This document shows positions 31,243 through 42,577 of a DNA stretch of 64,000 nt, piece by piece. This stretch comes from Geotrypetes seraphini (taxonomy: Eukaryota > Chordata > Amphibia > Gymnophiona > Dermophiidae): assembly GCF_902459505.1 (NCBI RefSeq), contig NC_047096.1, positions 3,286,001 to 3,350,000 on the forward strand, in the 5' to 3' direction. Position 1 is the first letter of the stretch; every line of letters starts with the position of its first letter. Under the pieces are notes generated by a model, which had not been told where the DNA came from, searched no databases, and saw only the letters and a program-made list of their open reading frames with translations. The translations under genes were made by a program, and so were the position numbers.

Positions 31243-33992
31243 CAATGTTCCCTCTAATTTTTCATAGGCTGTGTGCGCAAAAAATTTCATCTGTGCACAT
31301 TTTAAAGAAAAACTAAATTTGTGTGCACTATAAAAATGATTGCTAGAGGGCCCGGAGTTCAGTTATGGGCATTTATGGGCAGGTCTTTGAGTTTAGTCTG
31401 AATTAACAAAAACACAATGTAATTTTAGTTACACTTTATGTTAGTTACACTTTATGTAACATAAAGTCTCATTTCAATAAACATAAATTATGTTTCATTG
31501 AAATGTTTAATTGAGCGCTACCTATAAATAAGGTATCATTGTACTTTATACTTAAAATTTAGAAAATAACAGCAATTTAGTTTTCAAAGTTTTTCCCTGC
31601 GATCTTTCATATTTATCCAGTCCGAATAAATTCTGTCAAGATCTGTTGAGCCTCCATCTTGAAGGTGACTCTTAACACGCATCAGCATTTCCAAATGCTC
31701 TAAATGTAAATGATTCCTTTGTTTAGTCTTCAAATTGTTCATTAGATTAAAACCACGCTCACAATCTGAATTAGATGCTAAGAATGTGGCACCAATGTCC
31801 ATCAATTTTGCTAAATCTGCAAATTGATCATTCTGAAATGCAAATTTCGTCATATCTGGAAAGCTGTTTATCAGATTGCTTTTGATTTTTTCTGCAACAA
31901 GGAATTTAAAGTCATTGTATTGCTGAATAATAACATTTTCCTTCGGAAGAAATTGTTTATACTTTAAACAAAGAGATCTGATATGTCCATTTCCAAAGTC
32001 AAAGTTGCATTGTGATATTGCTGTACAGTCAAAAGCAGACCATTCCTCAACTTCATTTTCAGGAAATCTTTCACCCAGACGCAAACATAGGATGTTGATG
32101 AAGGTTAATATGGAATTAGCATCCAATGAAACTTTTTCTCCAGACCTTATCCTGTTGTCAAGAAGACTGTTGACTTTATCACTCCACTTAACCTTGTCGC
32201 CTAAGTATTGCATTCGAAGTTTGTTCAATTTACCCTGTGCAAGATGATAAGCTTCCAATGGTGTCAAACCACGTTTTTGAAATGCCATATTTAAGGAAGC
32301 CAGTTCTGATAAGACATCATTCAAAACTTCAAGTATAATATGAAATTGTTCACTGTTCAGCTTCTTATAGTAGTACTTTGCAATAGGATCATTATCTTTG
32401 TCTTCTTCAAAATATTTTAACATGGGATCATAATTTCGAATAATTGCTTTAAGTGCAAAGTGTCTAGATAACCAGCGCACTTCAATCAGAAGTCTGAAAG
32501 CAATTGGTTCACATTCAGATGCATCTGCTATTTCTTGAAATTTGCATCGTTTAGTAGAAGACCGACAGAACACCGTGTACACAGTTCTCATTACAGTTTC
32601 TACTTCTTTCATCAATTTTACTTCTTTCCATGAATCAGAAAGTCCAAAATCTTCCCGATGTGCAACACAATGTTGCTGCACTAAATGTGGAATGTCTTTT
32701 TCTCAGCTGTGCTGCAACACCATCTATTTTGCCCAACATAACAGAGGCACCATCAGAGGTGAATATAACCATTTTATTCAGGTCAAGTTCATGTTTCCTA
32801 TAGAATTCCTTAATTGCTGTTACTATTGATGTAGAATCACATGCTTCCAACTGTAGCATCCCATCAAATGATGTCCTATACTCATTTGAATTGACTGGCC
32901 GATACTTAAAGTAGAGTATTAAGTACTTGTTGACAGAAATGTCTGTGCTTTCATCAACCAATTAATGTATGATACGTTGCTAATTTAATGTCTGCCATAC
33001 GATCATCTTGCACGATGCCATTGATAATTCCAAGAAATTCAAACACATAGTTTTTGCTTCTCCAGCTATCAGGTATACTAACATATTTCGCCATGTGCTC
33101 ATTGATATCTTGAACAGAGAGCATTGAGATATTCATCTTAGTGGCCAGCACAACACTGTCGACAAGAACCTTAATTTCATCAGGACTGGAACGCTTCCGT
33201 TCATTACTAATTTACCTGTTTTCTTTTTTGGTTGGGCTTTCAAGCAACATGTTAACCAGTCCCCCTCTTAAATTCGGATTTTTACTTCTGAGTTTCCTAA
33301 TACTGTCGGTATGAGATTTACTTGATAGATGGCGTTTCAGAAAATCCAGTTCCCAAACATCATCCCATATTTTTCCAGTAGAGAATTTTCCAGTTGCTTT
33401 GGCATCTTGACAATAACAACACACAACTCCATCGTCTTTGTCATAGGTAAATATTTCACACAGTCGAACACACATTGTATTTCGAGATTCCGATGTTTCC
33501 GTGTCAACAATTTCTTCAAGCCATTCAGGCCTAAAAGCTGTTGCAGCTCTCTTGCGTTTTACACTTTTCACCATTCGCGGTTTAGACATTTTAAGAGTTA
33601 TATCTGGTTGCAATTTAATAAACGAATACAGTTATACAACCGCAGTACCACGCTGCACACTACGATTCCACAAAATAAACAATATGGCGGAACTTCAGGA
33701 AGTCAAAGAATCGGAAGTGTTTCATATCCTATGGGCCATAGGCTATGACCCTATGGGGCACGTGACGTGTCAAGTTCAACTGCCAAAGATAACGGAATCA
33801 CGTGAATGACTTAAAATTTATATTATAGCGCTTCAATAAATGTGATAAATGGGAAATCGGAAGAGCTGGTCTTCTGCAACATTTCATTTTAGCAGTGAAA
33901 ATCATTTTAGGCAAAAAAAATTTTTTTTTTTTTTTTTGCGTGCTATTTTAATTTGTGCGCGCGCACAAGGGCACAGCTTAGAGGGAACATTG
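31243..33992 (-). mobile_element. Complete-length hAT DNA transposon with a broken transposase
   Basis: Perfect 15-bp terminal inverted repeats CAATGTTCCCTCTAA / TTAGAGGGAACATTG are flanked by the 8-bp target copies CCACAGGC (31235-31242) and CCACAGAC (33993-34000), one mismatch. Subterminal GTGTGCGC / GTGCGCGCGC repeats follow each end. The body encodes a hAT transposase on the minus strand. Length is 2750 bp, typical for a full-length element. Confidence 0.93.
31584..33613 (-). pseudogene. hAT transposase pseudogene (TTF/BED-type finger, DDE core, dimerisation tail)
   Basis: N-terminal part (33212-33613): basic KRKRAATAF start and a CCYC...HLSSKSH zinc finger. Middle (32635-33151): LATKMNISMLSVQDINEHMA, then VDESTDISVNKYLI (first catalytic Asp region) and TSDGASVMLGKIDGVAAQL. 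C-terminal part (31584-32681): RWLSRHFALKAI, then SNSDCERGFNLMNNLKTKQR, the hAT dimerisation motif. One in-frame stop (TAA at 33212-33214) and two frame changes (near 32955 and near 32660) separate the parts, so it is dead. Otherwise well preserved, which suggests moderate age. It resembles the ZNF862-like hAT group; subgroup is uncertain. Confidence 0.9.
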
Positions 33993-34061
33993 CCACAGAC
34001 CCCAGCAGACCTCTGTATTGTCTTTCACTTCCTCAACTCTAGGGAATCTTTGTGCTTCTCA

Positions 34062-34355
34062 GGCATAAGAACATAAGAGCTGCCTTACTGGAACAGATCC
34101 CAAGTCCATCAAGCCCAGTATCCTGTTTCCAGCAGTGACCATTCCAGGTCATAAGTACCTGGCAAGATCCCAAGTAATAAAACAGATTTGATGCTGCTTA
34201 TCCTAGGACTGAGCAGTGCATTTTTCCACATCCATCTTAATAATGGCTTATGGACTTCTCTTTTAGGAAGTTATCCAAACCTTTTTTAAACTCGGATAAG
34301 CTAACTGCTTTAGATCCAAGGAATAAATCATTACTGGTCTCTGTGGTCATGCATG
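34062..34355 (-). mobile_element. CR1-like LINE 3' end, minus strand
   Basis: CATAAGAACATAAGAGCTGC, ACTGGAACAGATCCCAAGTC and CAGTATCCTGTTTCCAGCAG are the reverse of the CR1 3' end. Confidence 0.75.
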
Positions 34356-34380
34356 CTGCCATGCTGTTATTAGCTACAGT

Positions 34381-35476
34381 GGGCTAGATTCACTAAGCTT
34401 TGCGAGCCTTCTCCGACCCCATTCACTAACCTCCTGGCCGATCAACCTCCCACCCCATCCGATCCGCCCATGCAAATGAGGAGAAATGGCAACGATTCAC
34501 TATAACAGAAGAAGGAACACTGGGCTGGCCGATCCAAAAATAAGCGACTGCTGAGGAGCAATCACTGCCGACTCTCCTGCTTTCTGCCTCCCTGTCCCTG
34601 CAGGGCAAGCCCGTGGGTTAAGAGCATGTTCTGTTCCATCTGCAGCGTGTTCTGTCCCGGCTAAAGCATATTCTGTCCCGGCTAAAGCGTGTTCTGTCCC
34701 GGCTAAAGCGTGTTCTGTCCTGGCTAAAGCGTGTTCTGTCCCGGCTAAAGCGTGTTCTGTCCCGGCTAAAGCGTGTTCTGTCCCGGCTAAAGCGTGTTCT
34801 GTCCCGGCTAAAGCGTGTTCTGTCCCGGCTAAAGCGTGTTCTATCCCGGCTAAAGCGTGTTCTGTTTCGGCTAAAGCGTGTTCTGTCCCGGCTAAAGCAT
34901 GTTCTGTCCCGGCTAAAGCATATTCTGTCCCGGCTAAAGCGTGTTCTGTTTCGGCTAAAGCGTGTTCTGTCCTGGCTAAAGCGTGTTCTATCCAGGCTAA
35001 AGCGTGTTCTGTCCAGGCTAAAGCGTGTTCTGTTCCGGCTAAAGCATGTTCTGTTCCGGCTAAAGCATGTTCTGTTCCGGCTAAAGCGTGTTCTGTCCCG
35101 GCTAAAGCGTGTTCTGTCCAGGCTAAAGCGTGTTCTGTCCCGGCTAAAGCGTGTTCTGTCCCGGCTAAAGCGTGTTCTGTCCCGGCTAAAGCGTGTTCTG
35201 TCCCGGCTAAAGCGTGTTCTGTTCCGGCTAAAGCGTGTTCTGCCCCGGCTAAAGCGTGTTCTGTCCCGGCTAAAGCGTATTCTGTCCACTCAAAACTGCA
35301 GCCACCCCCCACCCTCCTTGTGCGGTCTGCGCATGCATCTGGATTGCTCCGCAGCGATCCATGGGGTTGCTGTGGGGCGTACCTCCGATCAAATTATTTT
35401 GCATGAGGACGCGCAGTCAACCGGCATGACTCGACCACGGATCACCCAACAAGGTGAGCTTTAGTGAATCTAGCCC
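34381..35476. mobile_element. Terminal-inverted-repeat element with GGGCTAGATTCACTAA ends
   Basis: Left GGGCTAGATTCACTAA and right TTAGTGAATCTAGCCC are perfect 16-bp inverts. The target duplication is either AGT with the full repeat, or CAGTG if the repeat starts GGCTAG; the family is therefore not fixed. The centre is a 21-bp minisatellite. No transposase. Confidence 0.8.
34640..35290. repeat. 21-bp minisatellite, about 31 copies
   Basis: Unit GGCTAAAGCGTGTTCTGTCC plus one base, with scattered C/T/A changes (CGTG/CATG, CCCGG/TTCGG/CCAGG). The unit is a multiple of three without a stop on the minus strand, so two long minus frames arise (repeats of ALAGTEH and FSRDRTR). These are by-products, not genes. 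Confidence 0.95.
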
Positions 35477-36052
35477 AGTGTCTTTTGCAGTTTGGGAGTC
35501 TCTGCTTCTGCTACATGTCTAAAGCCTGCAGGACGCTGGTTACTCAGGTTCTCTGACTCACATTTTGTTCTGCAGCACAATGGCTGCTCCTTGTTGAGGG
35601 AATACACCCTGGAAGCATGTACTAACATGAATATTAAATATTTCATGCACTATGAAGGATCCGTCACAGTCTGTTTAACAAAAGCCAGGGAGGGATGTCA
35701 CCCCAGATTCAATACATCCCTACAACTCAACTGAGCGTGAGGGGGACCATGCTATTTACCACCATCGAGACAAGACATTGGGTTAGAAGGGCTTTGGGTT
35801 TGACCACGTCTGACAATGAGTCCTGTTCTCCCGCCCCCCCAAAAAAACCATTTCAAAAGAATGCAATAAGGGGAATCTCTATCACTCCTATCTAAGCGTG
35901 CTTCCATTATCTCAAGCCTCCTAACCAGCCCTCCACCCACCAGAGGTTATGTCTTAAGGCAAAGGTCCGTGAGCTGAGGTAGGCCTAGGGACTGTCCACA
36001 GTTTGCAGCAACCTAAATTTCTCAACCCAAAGCAACATTCTTGTTTTGTAGG

Positions 36053-36227
36053 CTAGCTACTGGTCCTCAGTGTCCTGGTGCCTGTGCTATGCTGGCCCCG
36101 GTGGATCTTCATGTGTTTGGACAAATGATCGCTGCGTGCAAATTTCTTCTCGCACATGGCACACTGGTAGGGTTTGATGCCCGAGTGAGACCTCTTGTGT
36201 CGGGAGAGTTCATCAGAGCGGGAAAAC
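36053..36227 (-). CDS. KLF15-like exon 3: rest of finger 2, finger 3 and C-terminus
   Basis: The acceptor TTTGGTAG precedes GTTTTCCCGCTCTGATG ([19 protein letters not shown]). The linker SGIKPYQC leads to finger 3 ([19 protein letters not shown]), then a short tail [16 protein letters not shown] and TAG at 36053-36055. The DNA-contacting R-S-E/R-D-H helix residues are intact. The exon is too short to stand out as a long frame. Confidence 0.92.
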
Positions 36228-39200
36228 CTACCAAAGGAAACACAGCCAGGTTAAAGGTGAATGGCCAAGTCCAGCCCCGCTCAAGCCAGAGCCCCTCGCA
36301 AGATGCCCAAGAGGAGCCAAAACTGATTCTGATGCAGTGGCGTCACCAGAAGTTTTGTGCCACTGGACTCATTTTTTTTCAAATCTAAGAATGGCCCATG
36401 GAAAGAGAGAATTTGCACGTAAACATGTTACTTTTCCTGGTCTTCCCAAAGAAAGCATAGCAAGGCAGAGAGCGAAAGACAGTCCCATGTGCAACTCTAG
36501 CAGAGACTAGTGGAAACTTTGAGAATCCGCAGTCCAGAGATTTTCCTGCAGGTGGGAATTATCAATGGACTCTGCCCTTCCCTTTCTCCCTCCCTCGGTT
36601 TCCAATAAGCAGACAGAACTCAACCTGTAGGAAAATTCTTGAGTTGCGGCACAATAAGATTCACCATTGCAAATGTTAGGGTCTGTGACAAATCGACAGA
36701 CGTTTGGGGGTCCTAAGTTGGGGGCCCTCCTCTAAAATATCAGAATTTATGTTCTCTCAATACTAGAGCATAATTGATCTCCCAGTGGCGGTCTGCCCCA
36801 GACGCATCTTCCTAAAGGCGCGGACCCCTGCTCATCTCCTTGCCGCACATATGCCACTTGCCTTCCCCATACTTTTTTTACTTCCCCGGCGCGAGGTTGC
36901 CCCCCACGCAGGCATTGGCGCTCTCTCCGACGTCACTTCCGGGACCCGCACCTAGGAAGTGATGTAAGGGCGAACTGACACCAACATGGGCCTGCTGCTC
37001 ACGCCAAAGAAGTTAAAAAGTGAAGGGGGGGTCGGAGGAGGGGCACCCTCACTGCGCCACTGACCCTATCCCCATCCCAACCCATCAAATCCCTTGTCTT
37101 GCACCTGGCCTAGACCCCCAGGGCCAGCTTACAATCAACCCAGTGGCTCTCTCCCGTGCTGCAATTCCATTTTCTTCAGGCTGACAGCAACATGAGTCTG
37201 CTGCCGTCGGCTTGTCCCAGAAGCCACCTCTCTACAGAGACTTCCTGTTCCCGCGGACAAAGTGCTAGATTTTGAAAAGCCATCCGGACCCCCCCCCCCC
37301 CACCCGGACATACATCCTCAAAAGAAGGACTACTTGCTCCCTTCAGTCTCCGTTCCTTGTACCGTAAGAGACAGATGACTCAGTAGAATGTGACTGCGTT
37401 AGGGGATGAGGAATCTGTTTCCAAGAACTCTGGTGGCCAGGAAAAGAGTGTCAGTGGTCACTGGACTCAATCAGAGGAGGAACTGGCAGTGTGCGCCATA
37501 CATCACAGCACAAGAAATGCAATTGATCACTTTCCTTTTAAGGCAGGGCCTCGAGGGCCACAATCCAGTCAGGTTTACAGGATTTCCTCAATGAATTTGC
37601 ATGAGATCTATTTGCATGCACTGCTTCCATTGTATGCAACTAGATCTCGAGTCATGCATATTCATTGGGGAAATCCTGAAAACCTGACCTGGCACGGGCC
37701 GAGGTTGGACACCCCCCATTTTAAGGTAACGCAGTACATTCCAAAGTATTTTAAATCAGAAAACATGAAGGAGACCTTTACCCTACCCTGATCCATTCTT
37801 TCCAACAAAAAAAAAGGCAACCTTTGGAAGAGTTTCTTAAAGAGGCCCCGACACTTTTAAAGGATTGGTTTCCATGCCAATGGGAATGTGAACTGGAAAT
37901 TCATTTCCACAGAGGGCATGTCCCTCTCATTGTGAGTTTGAAAGTTGCACAGTGCATCTGGCCAAATTCTGCCAGACACCCAGTTACTGCAAGGCAGGTT
38001 CTGGTCACTACCATGAGATGTGCAGAGAAGTTACTCCACCAGCACCCCCCAAAATAAGACCTAACCAGAAAATAAGCCCTAGCATGATTTTTCAAGATGC
38101 TCATAAGCCCTATTCCAAAAATAAGCCACAGTTAAAATCGACCCCTGTAGCCACCCCCACCCCCCATGAATGTCCGGGGCAGGAAGAGTGCCCAATTTCT
38201 CCTGCCACAACGGCGAACCCTCCCGACACAGTCCAAAGCAGGAAGGATGCCCATTCCCTCCTGCCGCTGGTCCCATCATCCCCTGAACCCTACCAAACAA
38301 TCCCCCCAACTCCACCCCGACATGGAAAAATAAGGCATCCCCTGAAAATAAGCCCTAATGCGTCTTTTGGTCTTATTCTCGGGGAGTTTCCATTTACCAT
38401 TCTCTGGGGAAATCTCTCTACTGGCCACATTGTATCTTTTTGAGAGCAGCAAGCAAGAAAGTAAAATATTCAACTTAAAAAGACAACAATGTAACAAGTG
38501 CTGAGAGTCTTCCAGCTCTGGCTCCTTCCTTTCTGCATAGTGACAATTTTTCAGGGGGATCAGGAACTAATTTATGAGCGTGCAAGTGCGATTTCAGCAT
38601 GAAGGCCAGCTTTTCACGAGAAAGGCAGATGTGTGCTGGAGTGGAGGGGAAACAGCCAACAGAAGCAGCTTTAAAACTCATTAATTGCCAGGAGCGCTGG
38701 GTAAGTGAACAGGCAGGAAATGGAAGAAGCAGGACAGCCAACGTGTTGTGGACACCTGGAATGCGCTTCCAGAGGGCGTAATAGGACAGAGTACGGTGCT
38801 GGGGTTCAAGAAAGGATTGGACAATTTCCTGCTGGAAAAGGGGATAGAGGGGTATAGATAGAGGATTACTGCGCAGGTCCTGGACCTGTTGGGCCGCCGC
38901 GGGAGCGGACTGCTAGGCACGATGGAGCTCAGGTCTGACCCAGCAGAGGCATTGCTTATGTTCTTATGTTCCCTTTTACAAAACTGTAATGTGGTTTTTA
39001 GCCACAGTGGTAACAGCTCTGACACTCATAGAATTCTAAGCATGAGCTGCTACCACCACAGCCGGTGCTAAAAAAAATGCTCTACAGTTTTGTAAAAGGG
39101 GGGATAAAATATAAATACATAGACAAAGGTTAAATTGAACCACCAAGAAGCTGGACTATACCACAGAAACAGCGATGCATGTTCCCTAAAGCAAAAAAAT

Positions 39201-42200
39201 AAATAATCAGAAATTTTTTTTTTTCTACCTTTGTCTTCTCTGGTTTCTGCTCTCATTTTCTTGTCACTCTCCTCCTTTCATCTTCTGTCCTTCTATGCCA
39301 CTTCCAGAAACTGTAAGCCTCCCCCTTCCATCTTTCCCTTCACCCCCACTGGTATGGCATCTCTCTCCTCTCCTCCCCTTCCCTCTCCCACACCCCCATG
39401 GTCTGGCATTTCACTCTCTCCTCTCCCTTACCCCCACTTCCATCAGCATCAGCCCCCCTCTATTCCCTCCAACACAATTCCATCCAGTATCCTTCCCCCT
39501 TATGTCTTCCCCCTTTCCCTGCACACCAATTCCATCAGCATCTGCCCCCTTTCTCTCCCTCCACCACCCTTTCCACAGGGCAACGGAAATGCCCCCTCCC
39601 CCAGCAACGGCAACAGGCCCCTCCCAGCAACGGGCCCCACTCGGCATCAAAGACAACACCGGCCCTCCTCCCCGGCATCAACAGATGGCAACACGGCCTC
39701 CTTCCCCCCCCCCCCCCAGCATCAAAGGCTACACAGCCAGCTCAGTTCTATGAAGATCCCGAGATGACTGCGTCTGCCGGAAGAAGTGACGTGGGAGGGG
39801 GATGGACTGGCAGACGCATTCATCGCAGGACCTTCTTGCGAACCTGGATTTTCAGGTCTGATAGAAATTGAACCGAAAAAAAAAGAGAATGACCGAGATG
39901 GTGGATGATGATATGAGTGTTTGTTTGTCGACTATTGAGCCGCGTTTTGAGTTAATTTGCACTCAAAAACAAGCACATCCATCTAGGGCCAGATTAATGG
40001 ATAGGCCCAGTAGGCATGTGCTTAGGGCCCAAAATATTCAGGGGGGCCCACTAAAGGACGACTTACCATGCCAATTTTTTGGGGACACTTCTCAACTCAG
40101 CTGAGTTGGCCACGTTGCAGTTGATACCAGTAGGAGGTCACATTGTCGTCTGTCGATGCCAGGGGGGTGTCGGTCGGCATGTGTTGTTGTTGTCGTCGAG
40201 TGGGGGCCCATTGCCGTGGAGGGGGGCCCGTTGCCGTCTGGAAAAAAAATTGGCATGGTAAGTCGTCCTTTAGTGGTCCCCCCTGACTACTTTGGGCCCT
40301 AGGCATGTGCCTACTGGGCCTATCCATTAATCTGGCCCTGGATGGATGTGCTTGTTTTTGAGTGCAAATTAACTCAAAATGTGGCTCAATAGTCGACAAG
40401 CTAAAACGCATATCATCATCCACCATCTCGGTCATTCTCTTTTTTTTTCGGTTCAATTTCTATCAGACCTGAAAATCCAAGTTTGCAAAGATAGGAAGAT
40501 CCAAACGGTAACAAAGCCTTGATCACTTTGTTAGGATAACTACCGCATAAAAAAATAAAAAGACTTGCCATTAGTTTTCAAGGACCAATCACGTCAAAGA
40601 ATGATGCTTGTCTGGGCGGTTGTATCCTTACGCACACAGACGCTCATAACATTGAAAGACTCTTGCGTACGCGACGTACATGTCATCTATTCTAGTGTAT
40701 ACTTATGAAGGGAATTTTTTTAAAATAAAGCAAAATTCTGGAATCTCTTCGGGGCACACCATTGGCCGTGACACAGTTTGAGAGATGCTGCTCTAGGTGA
40801 TCACAGCCAAAAAGAAGAAAACGCAGATCCCACAAGTTTGTTTCTAACTCTGAGCTCAGGGTCCTTCAAGAAATTGCACAAACTAATGTGCCTGAAAGGT
40901 GGTATAACAGGAGATGCTCCTGATCTCTTTCAGTCGTTTGCTCCACAGCTCCTACCAAAGATCTATGCCTACTTCTGGCCTTTCGACACACTGACATGGA
41001 GGGTATATTCAGCCTAATTTCCTGAACAGAACAAGGCGTTCTAGTTGCTGAGTAAAGCGGCCATTAATTCATGTAGAAGTTTGAAAGCAAACAGCATTCA
41101 ATGCAACTTAATCAAAAATGGGGTGGCACGATCCGTAGACCTGACCCCTAAAATAAGTTTAGCTGCCGCATTTCACGCACACTGTAACTGTCGAATTTGT
41201 GGGTCAGGGAGCCCTAAGAAAACAATGGTGCGGTAATCTAATTGACTTGTGATTTCTGCCTGCAAAACCGTTCTCGGATGAGAAGTGTCCAAAAAGGTAA
41301 CTTAAATTTAAAGAAAGCTTTCTGGACTATTTCATTTATATGTCTCTCCATACTCAAGAGTGGAATCTAAGATGACGCCAAAGAATTTAAGAGAAATCTC
41401 CACAAAAGCCAGCCTTATTATAAAGCAAAGAATCGCTCTTAATTTTATTGGAATTAATTTTTAAAGACCGGTACATGTACCCAGTGGATCAGAGCTGGCT
41501 AGGTACATATAAATCGATGTCTTACCTCCATTCACAGTCAGGCCACACACACACATAAGGCTTCTCCCCTGTGTGTCGCCGGAAATGCGCCTTCAGATGC
41601 GAACTCTTGGTGTACATCTTGTTACAGCCAGGGTGGCTGCACTTGTGCACCCGGATAACTGAAGATGAGACTCTGGGGAGCTTCTGTGCTCCCTCCATCC
41701 CAAACACATTATTCCCTAGGGTCAGCGGCCTCATCGTGACAGGTAGTGGAGCTATCCGCACATACTTTTGGTCCGTGACAGCCGTAGGGGAAGGAGCGGC
41801 CTGGGGGATGACTGTGACACTTTGGCCCTGCATGCTGATAATCAACTGAGCCACTCGGACGCCAGAACCACCCAGCGCAGTCTGTGGGAGCTGAGCTCCG
41901 TTGGCCAACTGTATGGGTTGGATCTGAAGGATGACTGGAATGCTCCCAGTGGGTGCTGCCGTACAATTGACTGCACTCGGTGAAGCATCCCTAGCCTGCT
42001 GCTCACTTGACGTGCCATCTCCCGATGGCACCGCTGCTGAACACTGCTCACTTGCTTTGGAGCAAGATCCGCCTACATTAAGCTCTGATTTGATCTCAAG
42101 CTTGGCGCCAATTGGCTGGTTTTCGTTTAACTCCTCCTTGATCAGCTCCATCTTCTCTTTCAGGAATTCCTCAATCTCCTCTAGTGTAGGGTTGAAGTCC

Positions 42201-42490
42201 CGGGACATGTCACTGCAGAAATCGGGCAGTTTCAAGTGTGCCTCGTAGACTGTTGGCTGGGGCTCTTCCCCGTTCACCACTGTGGAGACCAAGAAACCCA
42301 TCTCCTGAGGCGAGCTGCATCCGCTGTTCTCTGTCACCACAGGGCTTGAACAAGTTCGTGGGCTGGGAAAACCTTGCTCATAGTCCTCCAGCAGCATGGC
42401 AGATGGACCCGTGGGATTCTGGCAGGCACTGGCAGAGGAAAGAAACAGATCCACTGAGGCTAGTGACTCACTGTGCTTCAGCGAAACCAT
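36053..42490 (-). CDS. KLF15-like Kruppel-type zinc-finger transcription factor, complete CDS in two exons
   Basis: Coding exons 41526-42490 and 36053-36227 join to 379 residues with three C-terminal C2H2 fingers (first Cys near 284), the standard KLF arrangement for binding GC/CACCC boxes in nuclear DNA. KLF15-specific features are present: [10 protein letters not shown] near 101-110 (the acidic transactivation motif), [10 protein letters not shown] near 183-192, [13 protein letters not shown] near 211-223 and [10 protein letters not shown] near 242-251. The last fingers read [10 protein letters not shown] and [10 protein letters not shown]. The intron falls inside finger 2, as in other KLF genes, at GAATGGAG|GTAAGA with phase 2. 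The start is the first ATG (MVSLKH) after an in-frame TGA; the N-terminus differs from KLF15 (MVDHLL...). It sits between ELK4 and SLC45A3 in the same orientation, where human has no KLF gene that I recall. It is therefore a KLF15 relative rather than surely KLF15 itself. Confidence 0.92.
36783..37062. mobile_element. MITE-like element with CAGTGGCG ends, in KLF15-like intron 2 downstream flank
   Basis: CAGTGGCGGTCTGCCCC on the left and GGGCACCCTCACTGCGCCACTG-type text on the right (inverted CAGTGGCG). GC-rich interior CACTTCCGGGACCCGC / GGAAGTGATGTAAGG is palindromic. It lies in the KLF15-like intron between the two coding exons. Confidence 0.55.
37544..37718. mobile_element. hAT-type palindromic MITE, left end shortened
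   Basis: Core ATGAATTTGCATGAGATC and reverse; target TTTTAAGG at 37536-37543 and 37719-37726. The left terminal repeat has lost its first part. Confidence 0.85.
38043..38386. mobile_element. MITE with CCCCCAAAATAAGACC ends
   Basis: CACCCCCCAAAATAAGACC on the left mirrors GGTCTTATTCTCGGGGAG on the right; AATAAGCCCTA blocks are repeated inside. GC-rich core with two CTGCCAC..-type units. Confidence 0.7.
38738..38965 (+). mobile_element. CR1-like LINE 3' end
   Basis: TGGAATGCGCTTCCAGAGGG ... GGGCCGCCGCGGGAGCGGAC ... GCTTATGTTCTTATG. Same subfamily as the minus-strand copy at 56084. Confidence 0.8.
38966..39103. mobile_element. Short MITE (CCCTTTTACAAA family), well preserved
   Basis: TTCCCTTTTACAAAACTGTA opens and TACAGTTTTGTAAAAGGGGG closes. 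AATGTGGTTTTTAGCCACAG and GGTGCTAAAAAAAATGC are the inner arms. It abuts the CR1 tail. Confidence 0.85.
39290..39715. repeat. Pyrimidine-rich repeat
   Basis: C/T biased; contains CATCAGCATCAGCCCCCCTC and CCATCAGCATCTGCCCCC units, the complement of the purine-rich family. Long overlapping plus frames (Pro/Ser-rich) are composition artefacts. Confidence 0.5.
39841..40487. repeat. Long near-perfect inverted repeat with hAT-like inner ends
   Basis: Arm A (39841-40080) and arm B (40242-40487) are inverted copies over about 240 bases: GATTTTCAGGTCTGATAG... at the outside, GAGTGCAAATTAACTCAAAA, GGGCCAGATTAATGGATAGG / CCTATCCATTAATCTGGCCC, and GGACGACTTACCATGCCAAT at the inside. The spacer is about 160 bases, with GGGGGCCCATTGCCGTGG. 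Both arms can be read as the same short peptide ([13 protein letters not shown]). No transposase. Confidence 0.85.
40780..41475 (-). mobile_element. L2-like LINE ORF2 fragment, minus strand, degraded
   Basis: Minus-strand translation includes [15 protein letters not shown] and [17 protein letters not shown], the ...LGVILDS.. and ..SRLDYCN..LGLP blocks of L2-type ORF2. Several breaks. In the KLF15-like intron. Confidence 0.6.
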
Positions 42491-42577
42491 CGGTTCGTCA
42501 CGGGGACCTTTAAACAGATGGCCAATGAAACTTGAAGGCAATCCTCAATCGGTAAAACCAAGTGATCATCACACTAC
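41526..42577 (-). CDS. KLF15-like exon 2: activation region, finger 1 and half of finger 2
   Basis: The acceptor CTTCCTTCCAG is at 42578-42580, followed by 87 untranslated bases and the ATG at 42490. The exon codes for residues 1-321 plus two bases. Finger 1 reads CSHPGC ... [11 protein letters not shown], then the TGEKPY linker and CVWPDCEW before the donor. The N-terminal 280 residues are Ser/Pro/Gln-rich with conserved KLF15 blocks and no other domain. Confidence 0.92.

Noticed and set aside
34640-35290. Possible CRISPR-like array
   Set aside because: The 21-bp units are directly contiguous with no unique spacers, and the genome is vertebrate.
34500-35312. Long minus-strand frames of 270 and 223 codons with heptapeptide repeats
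   Set aside because: They are created by a 21-bp tandem repeat that lacks stops in these frames. No start context, splice signal or domain supports a gene.
39231-39871. Overlapping plus-strand Pro/Ser-rich frames of 150-178 codons
   Set aside because: All three frames are open over a pyrimidine-rich repeat. This is a composition effect.
39868-40456. Small conserved-looking protein ([13 protein letters not shown]...) on both strands
   Set aside because: The two frames are the arms of one inverted repeat and so agree by duplication, not by selection. No ATG starts either.
42491-42541. Upstream extension of the KLF15-like protein ([16 protein letters not shown])
   Set aside because: The frame begins at TTG two codons after an in-frame TGA, so the first ATG at 42490 is preferred.
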